Assembly (NCBI GenBank): GCA_029392475.1
Contig: CP113940.1
Coordinates: forward strand, 558,001-622,000
From: Streptococcaceae bacterium ESL0687
GTDB taxonomy: Bacteria; Bacillota; Bacilli; Lactobacillales; Streptococcaceae
DNA length: 64,000 bases
Reading direction: 5' to 3'
In this document: positions 1 through 9,578 of the stretch, one piece after another
How positions within the stretch are numbered: position 1 is the first letter of the stretch
Layout: every line of letters begins with the position of its first letter
Notes under the pieces: generated by a model
Database searches by the model: none
The model's input: the letters and a program-made list of their open reading frames with translations, nothing else
Told to the model about the DNA's origin: nothing
Position numbers and translations under genes: made by a program

Positions 1-62
1 TTGTAAATTGCTTAACTTGTATCTGGCTAAATAAGGAATCTTGATGGTAGATTTTATGTTAT

Positions 63-84
63 TACATATACGATATGTATACAT
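63..84. promoter_or_regulatory. Palindromes upstream of mgtA (possible operator)
   Basis: A 7-bp inverted repeat (TACATAT, 3-nt centre, ATATGTA) spans 63-79 and overlaps a perfect 10-bp palindrome ATGTATACAT at 75-84. They lie 36-58 bases before the mgtA start, where a promoter or operator would be expected. I do not recognise the motif as a known regulator site, and no clear -35/-10 pair could be fixed. Confidence 0.35.
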
Positions 85-120
85 AGTATGAAAAATCAAT
101 CATGAGACTGGAGGATACGT

Positions 121-2724
121 ATGAAAAAAATGGACACTAAAAAAAGTTTTGCAAAAGAAGTAGAACTTAAGAAATTTGCCTTTCTTTCAGAAGAAGATCT
201 GTATAAGGCCCTAGGGTCTTCAAATCAGGGTATTTCTGAAGAGGAAGCTGAAAAAAGATTGGAACAATACGGACCAAATAAGATTGATGCAGAAAAGCCG
301 ACCCCTGCCTGGCTCTTATTTTTAGAATCATTTAAAGATCCTTTTGTATTAGTACTTGCAGGTCTAATGGTCGTATCAATGCTTACGGATGATTTCCAAG
401 CAGCCTTTATCATGGCAATTATGATACTTGCCAGTTCGACTATTTCCTTTGTCCAGGAATATCGTTCGCAGAAGGCAAGCCTTAAGCTAAAAATTCTTAT
501 CGAAAATACCTGTGCGGTTACTCGTGGGGGTGAAACCAAAGAAATTCCTATGGATGATGTTGTTCCAGGAGATATCGTAACTCTTGCGACAGGAGACATG
601 ATTCCAGCTGATGCTCGTCTTATCTGGGCTAAGGACTTATTCATTAACCAATCATCTTTAACAGGTGAATCTCTACCGGTTGAAAAATTTGTAAATCCAG
701 GATTTAAGTCTGAATCAGATGGGTCAGCAATTGACATGAAGGACTTAGTATTTACTGGAACAGATATCTTAAGTGGACAAGGTAAGGCTATTATCTTGAA
801 AACAGGTCAAAGTACCTTCTTTGGAGATATTGCCTTAAATGCTACTAAAAAACGTGGTAAAACATCTTTTGATAGTGGACTTTACCGTGTCAGTCAGCTT
901 CTTCTTAGGATGTCACTAATTCTTTTCCCAGTTGTTCTTTTAATCAATGGGGTTACAAAGGGTGATTGGTCTGAGGCCTTCTTCTTTGCCATTGCTGTAG
1001 CAGTAGGTTTAACACCTGAGATGCTTCCAATGATTGTAACAAGTAACCTGGCTAAGGGTGCTATGACACTTTCAAAAGAAAAGGTTATTGTTAAAGAACT
1101 TCCTTCAATTCAAAACTTAGGAAGTATGGATGTTCTTTGTACCGATAAGACAGGTACAATTACAGAAGACCGAGTTGTTTTAGTTCAACATTTAAATCCA
1201 CTTGGTGAAAATAACGATGATGTTCTAGACCTTGCCTTCTTGAACTCATCTTATCAAACTGGTTGGAAAAACCTAATGGACGTGGCTGTTATCAATTACT
1301 ATGATGAAACAGCCCGCAAGGAACCTTTTACTAATGTTGAAAAAATAGATGAAATTCCTTTTGACTTCTCACGTCGCCGCCTAACTGTTGTTATTAAGGC
1401 CGATGGCCACCAATTAATGATTACTAAAGGTGCTGTTGAAGAGATGGAAAGCATCTGTTCATATGTTGAAATAAATGGTGAGACTGTTCCTTTAACAGAT
1501 GATCTGAAAAGTCAAATGCGCAAGCTAAATACTGAGTTAAATGAAAAGGGAATGCGTGTTATCGCTGTTGCCATTAAAAAAGATGTTCATGATAATGCCG
1601 TCTACTCAGTAGCTGATGAAAAAGATATGGTTCTTGTCGGATTCATGGGCTTCCTTGATCCTGTTAAAGAATCTGCAAAAACTGCTATTTCATCCCTTCA
1701 TGATCACGGGGTTGCCGTTAAAGTTTTAACCGGTGACAATGAAATTGTAGCTAAAAAAGTTTGTCGCGATGTTGGTATTGACGCTGACAACTATGTCCTT
1801 GGTCTTGATATTGATAGTATGAGTCAGGAAGAACTTGCTGAAAAAGCAAGGACAGTAAACCTATTTGCTAAACTTAATCCTATGCAAAAATCTCGTATTA
1901 TCGAAGCCATCAAGGCTGACAATCATACTGTTGGATTTATGGGAGACGGGATCAATGATGCACCTGCTCTTAGAACAGCTGATGTGGGTATTTCAGTTGA
2001 TACCGCAGCAGATATTACAAAGGATGCATCTTCAATCATCCTTCTAGAAAAGAGTCTTAATGTAGTTGATACAGGTGTACTTGAAGGTCGTAAGGTCTTT
2101 AGTAACATGATGAAATATATCAAAAATACCCTAAGTTCAAACTTCGGTAATGTATTTTCAATCCTTGTTGCATCAGCCTTCCTTCCCTTCCTACCAATGC
2201 TATCAATGCAACTACTTATTCAAAACCTTGTTTATGATATGGCTCAACTTACTATCCCTTGGGATAATGTTGATGATGAAGAGCTTGCTACACCAGTTAA
2301 GTGGCAAATTAAGGGACTTCTTAAATTTACCCTTTGCATCGGCCCAATTAGTAGTATCTTTGACATCATAACATTTATCGTTCTATGGTTTGTCTTTGGA
2401 CTTGATACAGTAGCTCAACAAGGAAGCTTCCAAGCTGGATGGTTCATGGTTGGTCTAACAACTCAAACCCTAGTAATGCACGTTATCCGTACTAGAAAAA
2501 TTCCTTTCATTCAAAGTATGGCATCCCTTCCAGTATGCTTATCAAGTATTGCAGCCATTGGGGTAGGACTTGTAATCTTACTTACACCAATCCATAAGGC
2601 CTTTGATTTTGGAGATCTACCTGCGGGTTACTGGCCATGGTTCTTTGCAATCGTCTTAGGATATGTACTTACAACACAACTTGTTAAAAAACTTTATATC
2701 AAACTTGGAAACGAGTGGTTATAA
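121..2724 (+). CDS. mgtA: Magnesium-transporting P-type ATPase (MgtA family)
   Basis: An 867-residue type IIIB P-type ATPase, expected to import Mg2+ across the cytoplasmic membrane using ATP. Visible motifs in order are the actuator TGES (residues 181-184), the TM4 proline segment VGLTPEMLP, the phosphorylation site DKTGT with Asp342, and the hinge GDGIND (608-613). About ten membrane segments flank these, with a cluster of four to six at the C-terminus. Length is close to the usual ~870-900 of MgtA. The start has a good RBS (GGAGGA, 6 nt upstream). It is monocistronic, ending at a strong terminator. Alternatives such as Ca2+-ATPase are less likely because the N-terminus and C-terminal region are MgtA-like. 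Confidence 0.93.
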   Translation: MKKMDTKKSFAKEVELKKFAFLSEEDLYKALGSSNQGISEEEAEKRLEQYGPNKIDAEKPTPAWLLFLESFKDPFVLVLAGLMVVSMLTDDFQAAFIMAIMILASSTISFVQEYRSQKASLKLKILIENTCAVTRGGETKEIPMDDVVPGDIVTLATGDMIPADARLIWAKDLFINQSSLTGESLPVEKFVNPGFKSESDGSAIDMKDLVFTGTDILSGQGKAIILKTGQSTFFGDIALNATKKRGKTSFDSGLYRVSQLLLRMSLILFPVVLLINGVTKGDWSEAFFFAIAVAVGLTPEMLPMIVTSNLAKGAMTLSKEKVIVKELPSIQNLGSMDVLCTDKTGTITEDRVVLVQHLNPLGENNDDVLDLAFLNSSYQTGWKNLMDVAVINYYDETARKEPFTNVEKIDEIPFDFSRRRLTVVIKADGHQLMITKGAVEEMESICSYVEINGETVPLTDDLKSQMRKLNTELNEKGMRVIAVAIKKDVHDNAVYSVADEKDMVLVGFMGFLDPVKESAKTAISSLHDHGVAVKVLTGDNEIVAKKVCRDVGIDADNYVLGLDIDSMSQEELAEKARTVNLFAKLNPMQKSRIIEAIKADNHTVGFMGDGINDAPALRTADVGISVDTAADITKDASSIILLEKSLNVVDTGVLEGRKVFSNMMKYIKNTLSSNFGNVFSILVASAFLPFLPMLSMQLLIQNLVYDMAQLTIPWDNVDDEELATPVKWQIKGLLKFTLCIGPISSIFDIITFIVLWFVFGLDTVAQQGSFQAGWFMVGLTTQTLVMHVIRTRKIPFIQSMASLPVCLSSIAAIGVGLVILLTPIHKAFDFGDLPAGYWPWFFAIVLGYVLTTQLVKKLYIKLGNEWL

Positions 2725-2728
2725 AATA

Positions 2729-2757
2729 AAAGAGTTAGCTTGAGCTAACTCTTTTTT
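2729..2757. terminator. Intrinsic terminator after mgtA
   Basis: A hairpin with AGAGTTAGCT / AGCTAACTCT arms and a 2-nt centre is followed by six T. It begins a few bases after the mgtA stop; A-richness on the left arm could let it work on both strands. Confidence 0.85.
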
Positions 2758-2771
2758 ATTTGAAAATGAGT

Positions 2772-2800
2772 AAAAAAAATCAGCCGAAGCTGATTTTTTT
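2772..2800 (-). terminator. Terminator of the glnPQ operon
   Basis: An AAAAAATCAGC / GCTGATTTTTT inverted repeat with a very short loop lies directly against the glnQ stop codon (minus strand). It probably ends glnPQ transcription and may also back up the mgtA terminator. Confidence 0.75.
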
Positions 2801-3539
2801 ATGCATGTAATACTTGTTGCAAGAAGGTTTGCAGTCTTGGGTGTTTAGGATGGTTGAAAATTTCATCAGGTGTTCCATCTTCAAGGATTACACCACCATC
2901 AGTAAAGAGAACACGGTTTGCAACCTTACGGGCAAATCCCATTTCATGGGTTACGATTAACATGGTCATACCTTGTTTGGCAAGATCTTGCATAACGTCA
3001 AGTACATCTCCAACCATCTCTGGGTCAAGGGCACTAGTTGGTTCATCGAAGAGCATGATATCAGGGTTCATAGCAAGGGCACGAGCGATGGCCACACGTT
3101 GCTTTTGACCACCTGAGAGTGAATCAGGCATATCGTCTTTTTTATCAAGAAGTCCAACTGTATCAAGAAGTTCGTTTGCTTTTTTACGGGCTTCTTCAAG
3201 TGTCATCTTCTTAAGCTCTACAGGAGCATAAGTAATGTTATCGATAACAGTCATGTTAGGGAAAAGGTTGAAATGCTGGAATACCATACCAACATTTTGC
3301 CTTACCTGGTTTAGATCAGTGTGCTTGTCTGCTAGGTCGAAATCATCAACAACAACAGAACCACTGGTTATTTTTTCAAGACCATTAAGGGTTCTTAGGA
3401 AGGTTGACTTACCTGATCCAGAAGGACCGATGATACAAACAACATCTCCCTCATAAAACTTAGCATCGATTCCTTTTAAGACTTCATTTTCACCGTATTT
3501 CTTGTGTAAGTCATGGACATCAATTTTTAATTTTGACAT
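2799..3539 (-). CDS. glnQ: Glutamine/polar amino acid ABC transporter ATPase GlnQ
   Basis: A 246-residue ABC ATPase that energises uptake by GlnP. Seen: Walker [10 protein letters not shown] (38-46), Q-loop Gln88, signature LSGGQ (141-145), Walker B IMLFDE (161-166) and H-loop His198. The sequence is of the polar amino acid (PAAT) class. Its ATG overlaps the glnP stop by one base (TAATG), so the two are translationally coupled. Family knowledge from Lactococcus gives glutamine, glutamate and asparagine as substrates; the substrate here is inferred from the adjacent GlnP. Confidence 0.95.
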   Translation of the reverse strand: MSKLKIDVHDLHKKYGENEVLKGIDAKFYEGDVVCIIGPSGSGKSTFLRTLNGLEKITSGSVVVDDFDLADKHTDLNQVRQNVGMVFQHFNLFPNMTVIDNITYAPVELKKMTLEEARKKANELLDTVGLLDKKDDMPDSLSGGQKQRVAIARALAMNPDIMLFDEPTSALDPEMVGDVLDVMQDLAKQGMTMLIVTHEMGFARKVANRVLFTDGGVILEDGTPDEIFNHPKHPRLQTFLQQVLHA

Positions 3540-5686
3540 TATTTCATTTTCCTCTCTAATCTTCTAGCGAAGCGGATAAGGGTGTAGATTACAATTAGGT
3601 AAATGATTGCGATGATACCGTAAACTTTAAATGATTGGAAGTTACGGGCAACGATGATTTTACCAGTTTGTAGAAGTTCAACCAGACCAATGGCACTAAT
3701 GATTGTTGTATCTTTAAGTGTAATGATGAACTGGTTAACAAGACTTGGAATAGTAATTTTAACTGCTTGAGGAAGAATTACTCGGCGCATAGTAGTTCCG
3801 TATGAAACTCCAAGGCTTCGGCTAGCTTCCATTTGACCACCTGGGACTGCCTGTACACCAGAACGTACGATTTCAGCAATGTAGGCTGAAGAGTTAAGGG
3901 TAAGAGCAATAGTACCAGCTAGGAAGTCATTTAAAGGACTTGCTTTTCCAGTAATTAATTCTAATAGGTTAGGGATCCCGTAGAAGATAAAGATGGCAAG
4001 AACCATAAGTGGAATACCACGAATTAAGTCAACATAGATTTCTGTGAAAGTTCTTAGGAATTTACTTGGGCTAACACTAAAGAGTCCAAGGATAATTCCG
4101 ATGATTGAAGCAAGTAGGAAGGATACAACTGCAAGTAGAAGGGTAAGTTCTAAACCTTTTAGGAGTTGTTCCCAGTTGTTTTTAAGGATTCCAACAACAG
4201 TTGATTCATCAGTTCCAGATTCATCTGTACTTGTTGCTTCACCAACATAAGTATCAAGGATTTTATTGTATTCACCGCTGGCCTTTAGTTGAGCAAGTCC
4301 ATTGTTGAACATCTCGATTAACTCAGGATTTTGTCCTTTTTTAACAGCGAAACCATATTCACCAATTTTTTCTGGCTCAATTGGAGTAGCGAATTTCTTA
4401 CCTTGTTTGATAGCATATTTTACAACAGGCTCATCATCCATGAAGGCATCGATACTTGCAGTATTTAAGCTTTCATACATGGTATCAGCAGTGTCAAAGA
4501 CTTTAATTTTATAATCGTACTTATCTTGATTTTTTTCTAGGAAATCTTGAGATGCAGTACCATTTTTAACACCGATTGTTTTGTCTTTTAAATCTTCATA
4601 AGATTTGATTGTATCATTGCTATCTTTAACAGCGATTGTTGCATTAGCTGTAAAGTAAGGTTCTGAGAAATCAAAAACTTTTTTACGTTCGTCAGTGATT
4701 GACATACCAGCAATCATACCATCAGCTTGGCTAGCAAGGGTTTGGTCAACAGCAGTCTGGAAACCAACAAAGTTCATTTTAATGTTGAAACCTTGATTTT
4801 TAGCGATTGCATTTAAAAGGTCAACGTCGATTCCAACATAGTTTTTGCTAGAATCTTGGAATTCAAATGGGGCAAAAAGGCTGTCACTTGAAATATTATA
4901 AAGACTCTTTACAGGAGTAGCTTTTTTAGCTTCTTCAGTGCTTTCTTTGGCAACATATTTGGCAACAATTGCATCATAGCCACCATTTGCCTTAAGTTCT
5001 GCTAAAGAAGTATTGAATTCTTTAATTAGATCAGCATTGGTTCCTTTTTTAACAGCAAAACCATAGTTTCCGATTTGCTCAGCAGGCATATTGATCGCAA
5101 GATCTTGTCCCTGTAGGGCAGTATAAGCAAGAACTGGTTTTTCATCCATGATGGCATCAACGTCACCGATTTTCAAGCTATCAATCATTTGTGACGCTTC
5201 ATTAAAGGTTTTGATTTTGTAGCCATATTCTTTTTCGTGTTTGTTAATGAATTCTTGGGAAACTGAACTATTTTTAACACCAACTGTTTTACCTTTAAGT
5301 TCACTGTAAGAAGTGATAGGTTTAGCTTTTGTTGTTGCGATTACAATTTCAGACTTGTAGTAAGGGTCTGAGAAGTCAAATGTTTTTTTGCGTTCGTCAG
5401 TAATTGACATACCAGCGATTACACCATCAGCTTGTCCAGCAAGAAGGGAATTAAGGGCAGTATCAAAACCTGGGAAGGTTAGATCCATATTCCAATTATT
5501 CATTTGAGCTATTTCGTTAATTAAATCAACGTCAATACCCACGTATTTTTTGTCTGAATTTTGAAATTCAAAGGGGGCATTGGTTGAGTCACTTGCAATT
5601 TTAACTTTTTTTTCATCAGCATTTGCTGTAAATACCGAAAGAAATGAAATTAAAAGCGTTATAATAACTAAAAACTTTTTATTCAT
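3539..5686 (-). CDS. glnP: Glutamine ABC transporter, two fused binding domains plus permease (GlnP)
   Basis: A 715-residue fusion protein. A signal peptide (residues 1-23, ending TANA) leads into two tandem substrate-binding domains. Their parallel starts [12 protein letters not shown] and [12 protein letters not shown] are each followed by [13 protein letters not shown] permease domain with about five membrane helices begins near residue 500. This double-SBD layout is typical of lactococcal GlnP (about 713 aa). A TTG start 12 bases upstream is open, but the RBS GGAGG sits correctly for the ATG at 5686. The gene is driven by a promoter that overlaps a GlnR-type box (5736-5752). Confidence 0.93.
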   Translation of the reverse strand: MNKKFLVIITLLISFLSVFTANADEKKVKIASDSTNAPFEFQNSDKKYVGIDVDLINEIAQMNNWNMDLTFPGFDTALNSLLAGQADGVIAGMSITDERKKTFDFSDPYYKSEIVIATTKAKPITSYSELKGKTVGVKNSSVSQEFINKHEKEYGYKIKTFNEASQMIDSLKIGDVDAIMDEKPVLAYTALQGQDLAINMPAEQIGNYGFAVKKGTNADLIKEFNTSLAELKANGGYDAIVAKYVAKESTEEAKKATPVKSLYNISSDSLFAPFEFQDSSKNYVGIDVDLLNAIAKNQGFNIKMNFVGFQTAVDQTLASQADGMIAGMSITDERKKVFDFSEPYFTANATIAVKDSNDTIKSYEDLKDKTIGVKNGTASQDFLEKNQDKYDYKIKVFDTADTMYESLNTASIDAFMDDEPVVKYAIKQGKKFATPIEPEKIGEYGFAVKKGQNPELIEMFNNGLAQLKASGEYNKILDTYVGEATSTDESGTDESTVVGILKNNWEQLLKGLELTLLLAVVSFLLASIIGIILGLFSVSPSKFLRTFTEIYVDLIRGIPLMVLAIFIFYGIPNLLELITGKASPLNDFLAGTIALTLNSSAYIAEIVRSGVQAVPGGQMEASRSLGVSYGTTMRRVILPQAVKITIPSLVNQFIITLKDTTIISAIGLVELLQTGKIIVARNFQSFKVYGIIAIIYLIVIYTLIRFARRLERKMK

Positions 5687-5712
5687 TTTGTCCTCCAAAC
5701 TTTTATGTTCCC

Positions 5713-5741
5713 ATTATACCAAAAAAAAAGGTATATGTCAC
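5713..5741 (-). promoter_or_regulatory. glnPQ promoter overlapping a GlnR-type operator
   Basis: On the minus strand the -10 TATAAT (5718-5713) is preceded by a 17-nt spacer and a GTGACA -35 (5741-5736). The -35 lies inside TGTCA-N7-TGACA (5736-5752), an exact match to the GlnR/TnrA consensus TGTNA-N7-TNACA. Repression of glnPQ by GlnR in nitrogen excess is the expected logic. Confidence 0.8.
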
Positions 5742-5758
5742 AATTTCTGACATATACC
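5721..5758 (-). terminator. Terminator of recU-pbp1A, doubling as the GlnR site
   Basis: The 11-bp stem GGTATATGTCA / TGACATATACC (5730-5758, 7-nt loop) is followed on the minus strand by nine T. It lies between pbp1A and glnP, so it should end transcription from recU-pbp1A. The same bases hold the GlnR-like box and the -35 of glnP. Confidence 0.8.
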
Positions 5759-5781
5759 AATAATATTTTTAAAAGAATTTT

Positions 5782-7821
5782 TTACTTATTGATGGTTACT
5801 TCCTTACCGCTAAGAGTAACTCCTTGTGGAACCTTCCAGTCCACATTAGGCACACTTGCAGAGAGTTTGATCATCATTTCCCTATAAACATCAAGGGCAA
5901 TTTCTAGTTTTTGACCATAGAGCGGGATCATACGGTTGGCGTAACCAGTCCAGACAGCCATAGAATAGTTTGTTGTATAACCAACGAAGTTTTCATCAGG
6001 GGCAACAGTTTGACCGTAACCAATGTAATTACCGTAGTCAGCAAGGATTTGGGTTATTTGGTCGTCGCTATAATTACTTGTACCAGTTTTACCAGCTTGG
6101 TAAAGACCAGGGATGTATCCATTAGTCATGGTACCACCTGTAATTACATCCTTAAGCATGCTTGTCATGGCATAAGCAGTTGTTTCCTTCATGGCTCTTG
6201 TTTGAACAGGACTTGTGACTTTTTCCTGCCCGTCATCAGTTACGACTTTAGTAACATAGTAAGGTTTGGTATAAATACCACCACTTGCCATGGCAGCATA
6301 AGCTGCAGCCATTTTCTCTGAACTTGCTCCGTATTCATTCCCTGACTCTTGAGTATTACTTGAAATACTGTTTGAGTAGACAATGCTAGGTGCGAATTTA
6401 ATTCCAAGACCGTTGACGTAATCATTAGCCTTGGTAAGACCAACACTTTCCAGGGTCTTGATGGCTGGGATATTCCTTGATTGGACAAGGGCTTGTCTTA
6501 CAGTCATTTGTCCGTAGTACTTACGGTCCCAGTTATAGACGGGATCATTTGTTCCTGGCCAGTTGTAAGGGGCGTCAGTAATGGTCTTTTTAGTAGAGTT
6601 ATAAATTCCGTACTCAAAGGCTGGTCCATAGTCAACTAAAGGTTTCATGGTAGAACCCCAGTCCCTATCTGTATTTACAGCCTGGTTGGTTCCAAAAATT
6701 GTACCTTCTGGTATGTTTCGTCCTCCGACTTGGGCGATAACAGCACCAGTCTTAACGTCGACGACGGTTGATGCTACTTGTAGTTCGTCATCTGGGAAGT
6801 TAACATAATCATCACTATTGATAATATTGTAAAGTTCTTGTTGGGCATTGCTATCGACAGTAGTGTAGACCTTTAGACCATCTGTCATAACATCTTGACC
6901 AGTTGTTGCTTGTACCTCTTCAATGGCCTGCTTGATAAAGTTATCAAGGTAGCTTGGGATACTTACTGAAGGTTTAAGCTGCTGCAAACCGTCTGTAATT
7001 GGCGTATTTACGGCTGTATTATAATCTTCTTGAGAAATTTTGTTGTACTTGAGCATGGAAGCTAGCACAATATTTCTTCTAGTTGTAGCCTCATCGGGAT
7101 TTGTATAGGGATTATAACCATTTGGAGATTGCGGCATTCCAGCTAGGAGGGCTACTTGAGGAAGGGATAAATCTTTTAATTCCTTTCCGTAGTAAGCAAG
7201 AGAGGCTGTTCTCATGCCGTAGTAACCATTAGCCATGAAGACCTTATTAATATAGAGGGTTAAAATCTCTTCTTTCGATTCTTTTCTCTCTAATTGAACA
7301 GCTAGCCAGGCCTCCTGGGCCTTTCTCTTGATTGTTTGATCGCTTTTATTGGTAGAAAAATATGATAATTTAATCAGCTGCTGGGTAAGGGTTGATCCCC
7401 CTTGAGTTGTCCCACTTTTAGCATTGTGAAGGAGGCTTCCGAAAATCCTTACGGGATCGACTCCTCTGTGGTTGAAGAACCTGTGGTCTTCAATTGAGGT
7501 TATAGCATCAACTAAGGTTATTGGAATATCCTTAGTTGTGATTAAATCTCTTTTTTCTGTTCCAAGATTTGCGATAACTTGTTCATTTTTATCGTATATA
7601 ATAGAAGAAGAATGACTTTCAAGTTTACTTATATCAAGTTCTGGAGCTGTGCTTGCATAGTAGAAGAAAAGTGAGCAGGCAGCAATAAAGCCAACAATAA
7701 ATACAGAAATTCCTGTAATTAGAGCATATTTTGTGACCTTCCAATACTTATTAGTTGGTTTTTTAGCGACCGGCTTCTTTTTCGCTCGGGTCTTGGTGAT
7801 TTTCTTTCTCTCGTTAGCCAT
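5782..7821 (-). CDS. pbp1A: Class A penicillin-binding protein 1A
   Basis: A 679-residue bifunctional peptidoglycan synthase. It has a basic cytoplasmic tail, one membrane helix (about 32-56), and a GT51 glycosyltransferase domain with catalytic EDHRF (Glu111) and GGSTLTQQL. A transpeptidase domain follows with STMK (Ser390), SRN and KTGT (578-581). It polymerises and cross-links murein outside the membrane. It directly follows recU (its ATG abuts the recU TAA), the conserved recU-ponA arrangement of Firmicutes, and ends at the hairpin at 5730. The length is somewhat short for PBP1A because there is no long C-terminal tail. Confidence 0.95.
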   Translation of the reverse strand: MANERKKITKTRAKKKPVAKKPTNKYWKVTKYALITGISVFIVGFIAACSLFFYYASTAPELDISKLESHSSSIIYDKNEQVIANLGTEKRDLITTKDIPITLVDAITSIEDHRFFNHRGVDPVRIFGSLLHNAKSGTTQGGSTLTQQLIKLSYFSTNKSDQTIKRKAQEAWLAVQLERKESKEEILTLYINKVFMANGYYGMRTASLAYYGKELKDLSLPQVALLAGMPQSPNGYNPYTNPDEATTRRNIVLASMLKYNKISQEDYNTAVNTPITDGLQQLKPSVSIPSYLDNFIKQAIEEVQATTGQDVMTDGLKVYTTVDSNAQQELYNIINSDDYVNFPDDELQVASTVVDVKTGAVIAQVGGRNIPEGTIFGTNQAVNTDRDWGSTMKPLVDYGPAFEYGIYNSTKKTITDAPYNWPGTNDPVYNWDRKYYGQMTVRQALVQSRNIPAIKTLESVGLTKANDYVNGLGIKFAPSIVYSNSISSNTQESGNEYGASSEKMAAAYAAMASGGIYTKPYYVTKVVTDDGQEKVTSPVQTRAMKETTAYAMTSMLKDVITGGTMTNGYIPGLYQAGKTGTSNYSDDQITQILADYGNYIGYGQTVAPDENFVGYTTNYSMAVWTGYANRMIPLYGQKLEIALDVYREMMIKLSASVPNVDWKVPQGVTLSGKEVTINK

Positions 7822-8421
7822 TTACTTTCCTCCTAAATAATGCTGGTTTATAATTTCCAGATAGGGAACTCTTGGAATACCATTCATTTCTATTTGATGT
7901 CCGTGTTCTTTAATGTATTTTATAGGCATGGATTTATTAGTTCCGTGTTCCTTGTAGTAGTCAATTAAAAATTTTGAATCAAGGAAGTAGGTTTCATAGA
8001 GGGCTGAAAAATGTAGTAAGACAAAAGAAATACCTCCTTGATTTAAAACCTCATCCATGTGTTTAAGCTGGTGGTCATGAAAATTTTTCATGGGAAACAT
8101 GGTCTTTTGCTTGCTTTCCTTAGCCTCAAAATCGAGATACCTTCCCTGGTAGACTCCTGAATAGTCAGTGGTTGATGCCTGCCTAAAATAGGCCTCAGTT
8201 ATTTTGGCTCGGCTTCTTTTAGGGTAGTCTACCTTTACAATCTGAATGGGTGTTGGTCGTTTATGGACAACAGCAAGCTTTCGACTTAGATAATAGTCAT
8301 TACTTGCATTGATTTCAGATTCAAAGTTCATTCCCCGATTGGCGAAGTTCACTTTCTTTTCTAAAGGTTTCTTATTTTTTAAAATTTTATGTTTTTTGAT
8401 TCCATTTGGATAATTAACCAT
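7822..8421 (-). CDS. recU: Holliday junction resolvase RecU
   Basis: A 199-residue RecU endonuclease, which resolves Holliday junctions in recombination and chromosome segregation. Recognisable family blocks are MVNYPNG at the start, [44 protein letters not shown] (the catalytic acidic/Lys patch) and FHDHQ. Length is as in Bacillus RecU (about 206). An RBS (AGAGGA) precedes the ATG. It is the first gene of recU-pbp1A and diverges from the ypsA-like gene. Confidence 0.95.
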   Translation of the reverse strand: MVNYPNGIKKHKILKNKKPLEKKVNFANRGMNFESEINASNDYYLSRKLAVVHKRPTPIQIVKVDYPKRSRAKITEAYFRQASTTDYSGVYQGRYLDFEAKESKQKTMFPMKNFHDHQLKHMDEVLNQGGISFVLLHFSALYETYFLDSKFLIDYYKEHGTNKSMPIKYIKEHGHQIEMNGIPRVPYLEIINQHYLGGK

Positions 8422-8437
8422 AATTATAATCCTCTAG

Positions 8438-8473
8438 GTCAGATGATATTAAATTTGCTAAAAGACATCTGAC
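8438..8473. promoter_or_regulatory. Inverted repeat between recU and the ypsA-like gene
   Basis: A perfect 8-bp inverted repeat GTCAGATG / CATCTGAC separated by 20 bases lies in the divergent promoter region. A TATAAT at 8479-8484 with TTGCTA at 8455 (18-nt spacer) would be the rightward promoter, with its -35 inside the repeat. It could be an operator acting on both genes. The motif is not one I recognise. Confidence 0.4.
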
Positions 8474-8525
8474 ACAGTTATAATATTATACCATAAACTA
8501 CAATTAAAATGGGATGATAAAATTT

Positions 8526-9059
8526 ATGAAGAGTATACTTGTCTGTGGCTATAAGGACTTTGAACTGGGAGTATTCAAGGATGATGATAAAAAAATAGAA
8601 ATAATTAAGCTAGTTATTAGGAAAAAATTGTTAAATTTAATAGACCAGGGCGTAGAGTGGTTTATTTTTAGTGGCAACAAGGGTTTTGAATTCTGGGTTT
8701 TAGAGCTGGTAAATGAATTAAAAGATGAGTACGACCTAAAGACTGCAACAATTTTTACCTTTGAAAATCACGGGGAATCTTGGAATGAGGCCGGTAAAAA
8801 CAAGTTGCTGAAATTTAAGGCTAGTGATTATGTGAGTTATGCCTATAAGAATTATGAAAATCCAGGACAGTTCAAAGCCTATAATGAATTTCTTTTGGAC
8901 CACACTGATGGAGTTTTTTACTTTTATGACAGTGAGCACCCCAGTAATTTAAAGTACTTTTTTGCCTTGGTTGAAGAAAAGGCCGATTACTACCGATTAA
9001 GCTTAAGTTTTGATGACCTAGATGAGGCTTATAATGAAATGCTAGATAATTACTATTAA
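8526..9059 (+). CDS. ypsA: YpsA-like protein (DUF1273, SLOG superfamily)
   Basis: About 177 residues beginning MKSILVCGYKDFELGVF, matching the opening of Bacillus YpsA (a GYK-FELG motif). The nucleotide-binding-like segment FIFSGNKGFEFW follows. The family belongs to the SLOG/Rossmann group; Bacillus YpsA has been linked to cell division, but its biochemical role is unclear. An ATG at 8514 would add four residues; neither start has a strong RBS. Its position beside gpsB fits the conserved recU-ypsA-gpsB neighbourhood. Confidence 0.8.
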   Translation: MKSILVCGYKDFELGVFKDDDKKIEIIKLVIRKKLLNLIDQGVEWFIFSGNKGFEFWVLELVNELKDEYDLKTATIFTFENHGESWNEAGKNKLLKFKASDYVSYAYKNYENPGQFKAYNEFLLDHTDGVFYFYDSEHPSNLKYFFALVEEKADYYRLSLSFDDLDEAYNEMLDNYY

Positions 9060-9061
9060 GC

Positions 9062-9090
9062 TTGAAAGGACGTATTCTTTTTGATAAAAT
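9062..9090 (+). promoter_or_regulatory. gpsB promoter
   Basis: TTGAAA (9062-9067), 17-nt spacer, TAAAAT (9085-9090), about 30 bases before the gpsB start. Confidence 0.6.
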
Positions 9091-9122
9091 CAGAATCAGA
9101 GAAATGATAGAGGAGAGTTAGC

Positions 9123-9527
9123 ATGACCAAATACAAATTCACACCAAAAGACATTTTTGAACAACATTTTGATCGTAAAATGAGAGGGTATGACCCGGAT
9201 CAAGTTGATTTAATGCTTGATGATGTGATTCGTGATTATGAAAGTTTTCAAGATGAAATTTTAGCTTTAAGGGAAGAGAATGAATTTTTACGTTCAAAAC
9301 TTGCTAATAAAGAAAAACAAGCAACTCCTAATCCAGCAGATTATGGGGATACAAAACGCATTGAACCAGTTGAGGTTGTGAAAGCTACTCAAGAGGTTAA
9401 GGCTGCAGCTCCAGTAACAAAAACTGAAAAATATCAGGAAGGGTCAAATTTTGATGTTTTAAAACGTTTATCAAGACTTGAACTTGCTGTATTTGGACCT
9501 AAGGCTGAAGACGGGGAAGCCAAATAA
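9123..9527 (+). CDS. gpsB: Cell division regulator GpsB
   Basis: A 134-residue DivIVA/GpsB-family protein. The N-terminal membrane/PBP-binding motif is KFTPKDIFEQHFDRKMRGYDPDQVD (seen in two parts around residues 5-29). A coiled coil to about residue 62, a variable linker and a C-terminal amphipathic helix FDVLKRLSRLELAVFG follow. GpsB is a cytoplasmic adaptor that links PBPs such as PBP1A to septal growth. The RBS is AGGAGAG. It sits immediately before rnpB, as in streptococci and Bacillus. Confidence 0.95.
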   Translation: MTKYKFTPKDIFEQHFDRKMRGYDPDQVDLMLDDVIRDYESFQDEILALREENEFLRSKLANKEKQATPNPADYGDTKRIEPVEVVKATQEVKAAAPVTKTEKYQEGSNFDVLKRLSRLELAVFGPKAEDGEAK

Positions 9528-9547
9528 GTTTCTTAATTTGAATTTGC

Positions 9548-9576
9548 TTGAAAAAAGATTTTAAATTTGATATAGT
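9548..9576 (+). promoter_or_regulatory. rnpB promoter
   Basis: TTGAAA (9548-9553), 17-nt spacer, TATAGT (9571-9576). The predicted start falls a few bases later, at the 5' strand of RNase P helix P1. Confidence 0.65.
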
Positions 9577-9578
9577 TA

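Noticed and set aside
225..737. 170-codon open frame antisense to mgtA
   Set aside because: It is a shadow of mgtA codon usage, with no RBS or recognisable protein features.
3539..5686. Duplicated binding domains in GlnP as a novel fusion
   Set aside because: Tandem binding domains fused to the permease are the known lactococcal GlnP architecture.
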